Shown here in pieces: positions 59,536 to 64,000 of a DNA stretch of 64,000 nt. Made by a program: the position numbers and the translations under genes. Every line of letters begins with the position of its first letter. Position 1 is the first letter of the stretch. The stretch lies in the NCBI RefSeq assembly GCF_019175385.1, contig NC_083344.1, forward strand, positions 57,846,782 to 57,910,781, in the 5' to 3' direction. The notes beneath the pieces were generated by a model. The model did not search any database. It was given only the letters and a program-made list of their open reading frames with translations, and had not been told where the DNA came from. Source of the DNA: Lycium barbarum. Taxonomy: Eukaryota > Streptophyta > Magnoliopsida > Solanales > Solanaceae.

Positions 59536-59743
59536 GACCTTTATTACCTGTCCTAGGGCAACTCGAAGTTTTACAGTTTCCGGGACATTTTTGTAACACG
59601 TCCTTTCTTGTATAATTACTATTTTGCCCTTCCTGGTTTCCAACGCTCACCTTATGGCTAACTCCTATCCTGGGCTTCCAGATTCCCGATGGGAGCAACC
59701 TCACCTTCGTTGCCACGCCCAAAACCATAACCTTCGGAGCCAA
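59501..59743 (-). CDS. Small ORF, counterpart of 39542-39790
   Basis: 80 codons, sharing GVATKVR, RIGVSHKVSVGNQEGQ and NSNYTRKDV with the ORF in C. No domain recognised and a coding role is doubtful, as for the C copy. Confidence 0.25.
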   Translation of the reverse strand: MAPKVMVLGVATKVRLLPSGIWKPRIGVSHKVSVGNQEGQNSNYTRKDVLQKCPGNCKTSSCPRTGNKGQVRKLARKYQH

Positions 59744-60056
59744 CGCATTTCACTCACTACCTATTCGCAGTATCTCTTTTCCATGCTTCTTCCTGTGGGG
59801 CGAGCCCGTTCTGGCAGAACCTCCTTTACCGTTCCTACTTATTCAAAACCTGTATGCGGCCAATGTCATCAATGCCTTACAGAACGTACAACTCTATGGC
59901 ACATCCCTGCCATCCAGTACTCCCAGTTCAGGTAATAGAACAATCATCCAGGCTTACCTTCGTAACTTGCCACCTCGGCACTTGTCTTCTTTCGTCATCA
60001 CTGAGCGTCTGCGAAAATTGACGGTTAGTATAAGGAATCTTATTTCCTATGACTTG

Positions 60057-60215
60057 GCTCTATCGCACGATCTGAGACAGAAAGAAGGTCAACATTTCCT
60101 AGATGCTCCGCAGCCTCCCGTTTATAAATGTGGCCGGCTTCACACCCATAAACAGGACTCTACCGGATACGACTTTGCAGACAACCCCTTAGACTGACCT
60201 GCTCTGATACCACTC
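60057..60215 (-). promoter_or_regulatory. Leader motif and primer-binding site, element E
   Basis: Leader motif at 60057-60073 and complement of TGGTATCAGAGC at 60201-60212, three bases from the 36-bp LTR remnant. Confidence 0.9.
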
Positions 60216-60251
60216 TGTCACATTACACCCTAGTAAAGTCGGGGTGTGACA
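60216..60251. repeat. 36-bp inverted remnant in place of the 5' LTR of E
   Basis: Six bases TGTCAC in the expected orientation, then 30 bases of the LTR's end in reverse orientation (acaccctagtaaagtc, ggggtgtgaca). It can itself fold as TGTCACA/TGTGACA. The five-base duplication follows directly. Confidence 0.8.
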
Positions 60252-60497
60252 AATATGATTCGTTTTGGGTATTTTCGTATATAGTGGCAGCCTTGTCCGC
60301 TTACGTATTATGTTATATGTTGGTTAGCTGTGACTCCTCAGGAGATAGGTTTATGATGATATGTGGCGTTATGAATCTTTAGTTGCCTTTATAAGTTTCC
60401 ATACTGTTCTTGGTTTCAGTCTGACTATATCTAACACGTTCGTATATGAGTGTCCAACTCGGGAACTAGTCATGGCCCATGGGGTTGGGTCGTGAAA
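60252..60497 (+). repeat. Alpha LTR of D', third segment
   Basis: Resumes aatatgattcgttttggg and ends GGGTTGGGTCGTGAAA (last C of GACA changed to A). Net length without insertions is about 1.95 kb. Confidence 0.88.
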
Positions 60498-63273
60498 GTA
60501 GTAGCAGTTTGTGATTTGTATAATCGAGATCACGAGTGATATCTTTGGCTGGATGTAAAAGACCAAAACTACGAAAAGATGAATAACGAAATAGAATTAT
60601 TGTTAGGAAAAGGATCTGCATAATAAAGATGAGAGGGAGTGATCAGAATGAACAGAATAAGTTTTGGAAGCGAAGAATGGATTGTATAGAAGTAATATAT
60701 TCTAAAGGAAAAAGCGATACTAAGTTAAGAATAGGGTTCCTTATGCGAGGAATAAAGGATTGATTATAAAGTAGGAGGTAATAAGATAAACTGTGGAGGA
60801 AAGAATGTAAAGGAATAAGTATGGGTATAGAAAGAAAAGGAAATATGCGAAGTACGCGCGCTTAAGAAGTAGTCGTATTATGAGAAAAGGAAGATGCATC
60901 TCCTATGAATATCCTATACCAAGACAAAACGAGTAAAGTATATAAAGGAATAAGTTGGAAACAAAATGTGGCCACGAGTTATGAGTTTACTGTACGATGA
61001 TAAAGCGATAACCAAGGGTATCATCAATGACAAATACGATATGATTATGATTGGTTTTGGAATCAATGTTTAGTGCAACACAAGAGTAAAAGAGTATGAG
61101 GCATATGGGGTATTAGTTGCGCATGAGACTTAGATCCTTGAAAACAAAGATGGTGGGTTTAAGGGAAAATGCATTTACGGTTACTATAAGTGGATTACGG
61201 GAAAGAGAGGAATAACTTGAGATGGGAAGAAAAGGGAAAGATGACGCTATAAGTGAACTCTGAGTATCGAAGAATGGGATAAGCAGCATTACATGGACGG
61301 TAAAGGTAGCTAGACATAATACTATTTCGAGCATCCCTATGGCACAGAAGTTGTTAATTTGAGCGGATGTAGACATTGACTCATAACTAACGGTTGAGCT
61401 AAGTAAAATACATCCTTGTTTGGATTTCTATGTTGGTTGTATTACTTGATCACAAAACTACAAGATGAGTATGTTAAGACTTCACACATGAAATACCGTA
61501 GCTATAAATTATGGGAAATGGCATGAATATGATGCAGTATAATAAGGGAATTAACGAAAGGGATATATGAATTCGAGATTGGAAGTGAGGTAACGGAGAT
61601 GAGTAAGACCCTCAAGGGGGGAAGCGAGTAAGGAAAATACAAGTGTAGGGATTGAAACAATGAATCCTCAGATGTGACAGATATAGACTCTAAAATAAAA
61701 AGTGAGAGTTATGTAGAAATGAGTCTAATACAGAGTAAATAAATGAACAAGAATCGAGCGGGTATCTGAGATTGTACTGAAAATCATTCGTGAAGACCTT
61801 GAACAACATGACATTGGGAGCAAATAACTCGAGGAATATTGTAAAGGATAACGATGCTATACTGGAATAGAGGCAAAGGAATTGACAGTAGAGTCATTTG
61901 TTAATGATATTGCGATTTATAAGTGACAAATAAGAAGGGACATAAAGTTTTCTATGGTAGAATATAAGATGTGATAATCAAGGGGCAAATAAAGGAAAGA
62001 AAAGAGTATGATGAGATAAGTTACAACAGATAGACAAAAGAGTTTTGGTATTATGAGATACGTAAAATAGAACGAACTAAAGGAAGGGAAGTTCACAAAG
62101 AAGATTAGATGTTCATACACGAATCACACAAGAACGGTTATGTAACCTGCAAGTATTTACATGTCGAGAATGAAACCAATTGGTTACTTAAAAAGAGGAT
62201 TAAGAGGTAAGCAAGAATAGTGTGTTTGTGATACTGCGGGTCAGTTGGGGGAAAATATATGGTAAATTGAGTCAAAATGTTGAGTTGGAATTATCATTAA
62301 GGACAAATAGGACAATTACTCAAAATATGATATAAGTATATGTTATATGTTTCCTAAGATAGCCCTGGGTGTGTTAGATTACTTATGAGTTCGATAGGAT
62401 CATCGAATAAAGGTGGTTTTACCAGAAGAATATTATGGCTTGGAACTCTCATTTTTGTATCATTGTGGTTATTGCGAAGTTCCAACAGTTTACCAGAGGA
62501 TTATGAAATTCTCGAAAATTATGAAGCCTTTAATGAGTCGACGAGGGACACTTACGACAGGACATCTCAGATTGAATTTATCTAGACTCTACAGATGTGA
62601 ATCAATACCATTATCATGGTCATATGGAAGAAAGGGAGTGGGTGATATTTGCAAACCATGTGAGACTTAATATCATTATTAAGCAAGAAAAGGATCGACG
62701 AGTCCGAGTATTAAGGAGGATCACATCAGGGAAGTGACTCAATTATATCTTTTAAAAGGATATTCCTAAGGAATCAAGGGAGTATTGCAACCAAGAGTCA
62801 TTACTAAGAAGGAAACCCGTTTTTAACTATTGAAAAGGAATGTTATAGATAATGCATGTCAGAGGATTAAAATGATGACTCCAAGAAGGATGTACGTTGT
62901 GGACTATGCGACCTAAATAAAGAGTGGAAGTAGACCTACAAGAATTAGAAGAGAGAACAAGAGGAATCGATATGCGGTGGTAAACCTAAGCAAGGGAAAG
63001 ACATCTTCTATTCAACAGTATTGCTGGAAAGATGACTCCAAAACAAGAAAGACTCGGCCTACGCTTCGAACATAGATGGATATAGTAAGTTGCAGTCAAT
63101 TACGGAACTAGCTAAATTATGACCACTTTCCTTGTAAATTCAATAATAACTGATGTTAGGTGGAGAATGGTATTAAGTTAGGAAAGGAGAGGCACAACAT
63201 GATAGACGAGTTCTAGTTAGAATTGATCTGTTATAAGATAACCATAACCAGTATATTTATACAGGACTAGTTT
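60498..63273 (+). other. Region J: purine-rich non-coding internal sequence
   Basis: 2.8 kb following the D' LTR, sense strand purine-rich, homologous in part to the internal region of B (61840-61920 against 18220-18300). No primer-binding site is visible after the LTR, so the leader is missing. The two overlapping ORFs at 62385-62670 match nothing I recognise. Confidence 0.7.
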
Positions 63274-63309
63274 AACATTTGAGGACGAATGTTCTAAAGG
63301 GGGGAAGGA
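63274..63309 (+). other. Hairpin and polypurine tract of region J
   Basis: aacatttgaggacgaatgtt at 63274-63293 (one stem change) and ctaaaggggggaagga to 63309. Confidence 0.87.
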
Positions 63310-63438
63310 TGTTACATCCCGTGTTTTCATGCATTGGAAAGCATACGAGTTAAATGACATTAGTAACAGAAGTGAAGTTATCCCCCAAGCTTATAGGTGG
63401 TTAAAGTGATGGTACAGATGTATCGTAAGGATTAGAAG
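63310..63438 (+). repeat. Start of an LTR of another family
   Basis: TGTTACATCCCGTGTTTTC follows the polypurine tract; beyond the first bases it does not match the alpha LTR start. It is cut at 63438 by the next LTR. Confidence 0.7.
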
Positions 63439-64000
63439 TGTTATGTCCCGTGCTTTCGTATAATTGGAAATCGAGAAATAAACAAGACTTGTTTGTTATA
63501 AGGAAATATTTTTGATTTTGGTAAATATGACTATGTTGGTTATGGAATCATATATGTTAAGACATCGGGGAAGGCCGAGGGTAAATTTGGAATTTCAGAA
63601 ATTAGTTTCGGGAATTACAAAACGGGACTTTTCATGAATTGGGCCAAGAAAATTGAATATAAAATTGAGGCCCAAAGTTTGTGGGGTGGCCGGCCACTAG
63701 GTTGGCCCAAACCCATTTTTAAATGTCATGTGCTATGCACATGACTCCTTGTGATGGATATATATCAAGTCTTGACTTGTAGTTATCAAGTAGTAGATCA
63801 AAAAAAAAAAATTGAAGAACACCAAGAGAAGAGGCTCTCGGCCGAAATAGAAAAGAAGAGAAAAAAAATTGGCAAGCTTGATTCTAGCCTTAAAAATCTT
63901 GATTTTCACATAGTTGTATAGTACTCAAGACGCTCTCCGACGTGATACAAGTAGTTTGGCGAAAGAGCGACGTTTGCGGCAAATCGGAGTTTCAAGAAAA
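63439..64000 (+). repeat. Delta-like LTR, truncated by window end
   Basis: TGTTATGTCCCGTGCTTTCG, later ggaatttcagaaattagtttc and ggggtggccggccac, which resembles the delta LTR at 52176. Preceding bases AGAAG (63434-63438) are the likely left target duplication. Confidence 0.75.

Larger units (their letters stand above)
58059..60056 (-). other. Purine-rich internal region of element E
   Basis: Sense strand A/G-rich, homologous to the internal region of element C, with no gag or pol. It includes the 5S-like block (59422-59535) and the counterpart of the small ORF (59501-59743). Confidence 0.8.
50694..60251 (-). mobile_element. Element E: gamma-family non-autonomous retrotransposon with collapsed 5' LTR
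   Basis: Five-base duplication AATAT at 50689-50693 and 60252-60256. A minus-strand 3' gamma LTR (50694-58011, split by a delta solo LTR), a 2.2 kb internal region like that of element C, a primer site, then only a 36-bp remnant in place of the 5' LTR. Both outer ends are versions of the LTR's terminal sequence GGGGTGTGACA in inverted orientation. Confidence 0.88.

Noticed and set aside
62385..62670. Two overlapping ORFs in region J, one with a possible membrane segment
   Set aside because: No domain, no second copy in the window, and frames are short for the region.
1..64000. Host genes, tRNA genes, organelle DNA, CRISPR arrays, DNA transposons
   Set aside because: Every long stretch is accounted for by LTRs or internal regions. 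No intron-exon gene, tRNA cloverleaf, TIR element or spaced direct-repeat array was seen.

Overview
The window looks like a block of plant nuclear heterochromatin made entirely of nested Ty3/gypsy LTR retrotransposons. I found no host gene, tRNA, plastid or mitochondrial segment. The integrase fragments carry a C-terminal chromodomain-like tail (motif VKVLWRNN..EE.TWEAEDEM) and the protease motif is DPGSTLSY, both typical of the Tekay/Del chromovirus clade. A eudicot, possibly Solanaceae, is plausible from the LTR style, but that is only an impression.

I name LTR families by their ends; all start TGTTA and end in GACA: alpha (about 2.5 kb, ends GGGTTGGGTCGTGACA), beta (3.3-3.4 kb, ends GACGGGTCGTGACA), gamma (3.2-3.4 kb, ends GTCGGGATGTGACA), delta (4.2 kb, ends GGTCCGACA), epsilon (2.4 kb) and zeta (3.1 kb).

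Layout from left to right. 1-3451 is the 5' end of a minus-strand element (H) inserted in a plus-strand integrase remnant with an epsilon LTR (G, 3452-6687), itself inserted in a plus-strand alpha LTR fragment (6688-8383). 8384-34690 is a minus-strand autonomous-type alpha element (A) with gag, protease, RT, RNase H and integrase remains. A is split by non-autonomous element B (14180-23661, TSD CAAGA) in its protease/RT region and by non-autonomous element F2 (24813-31439, TSD GAGCA) in gag. The right LTR of A (32209-34690) also serves as the 3' LTR of a second minus-strand copy, D, whose integrase is split by non-autonomous element C (35749-44705, TSD GTCCA). D ends at 45093 in a head-to-head junction with a plus-strand copy, D'. 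The alpha LTR of D' (45691-60497) holds a beta solo LTR (47165-50445, TSD GCTGC) and element E (50694-60251, TSD AATAT). E in turn holds a delta solo LTR (52176-56334, TSD TTACT). After the D' LTR comes a non-coding internal region J (60498-63309), a short LTR start of another family, and a delta-like LTR running off the window.

The elements are coding relics: every gag/pol piece is broken by stops, frameshifts or insertions. Although the LTR families differ greatly, they share four small non-coding modules. These are a leader motif (AGATCGTGCGATAGAGC), a two-hairpin block just after a TATA-like box in every LTR, a perfect hairpin (AACATTCG/CGAATGTT) beside the polypurine tract, and, in three non-autonomous copies (F2, C, E), an internal 5S rRNA-like sequence with recognisable box A and box C. 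The 5S-like module, the covarying double hairpin and the inverted U5/U5 ends of element E are the most notable observations.
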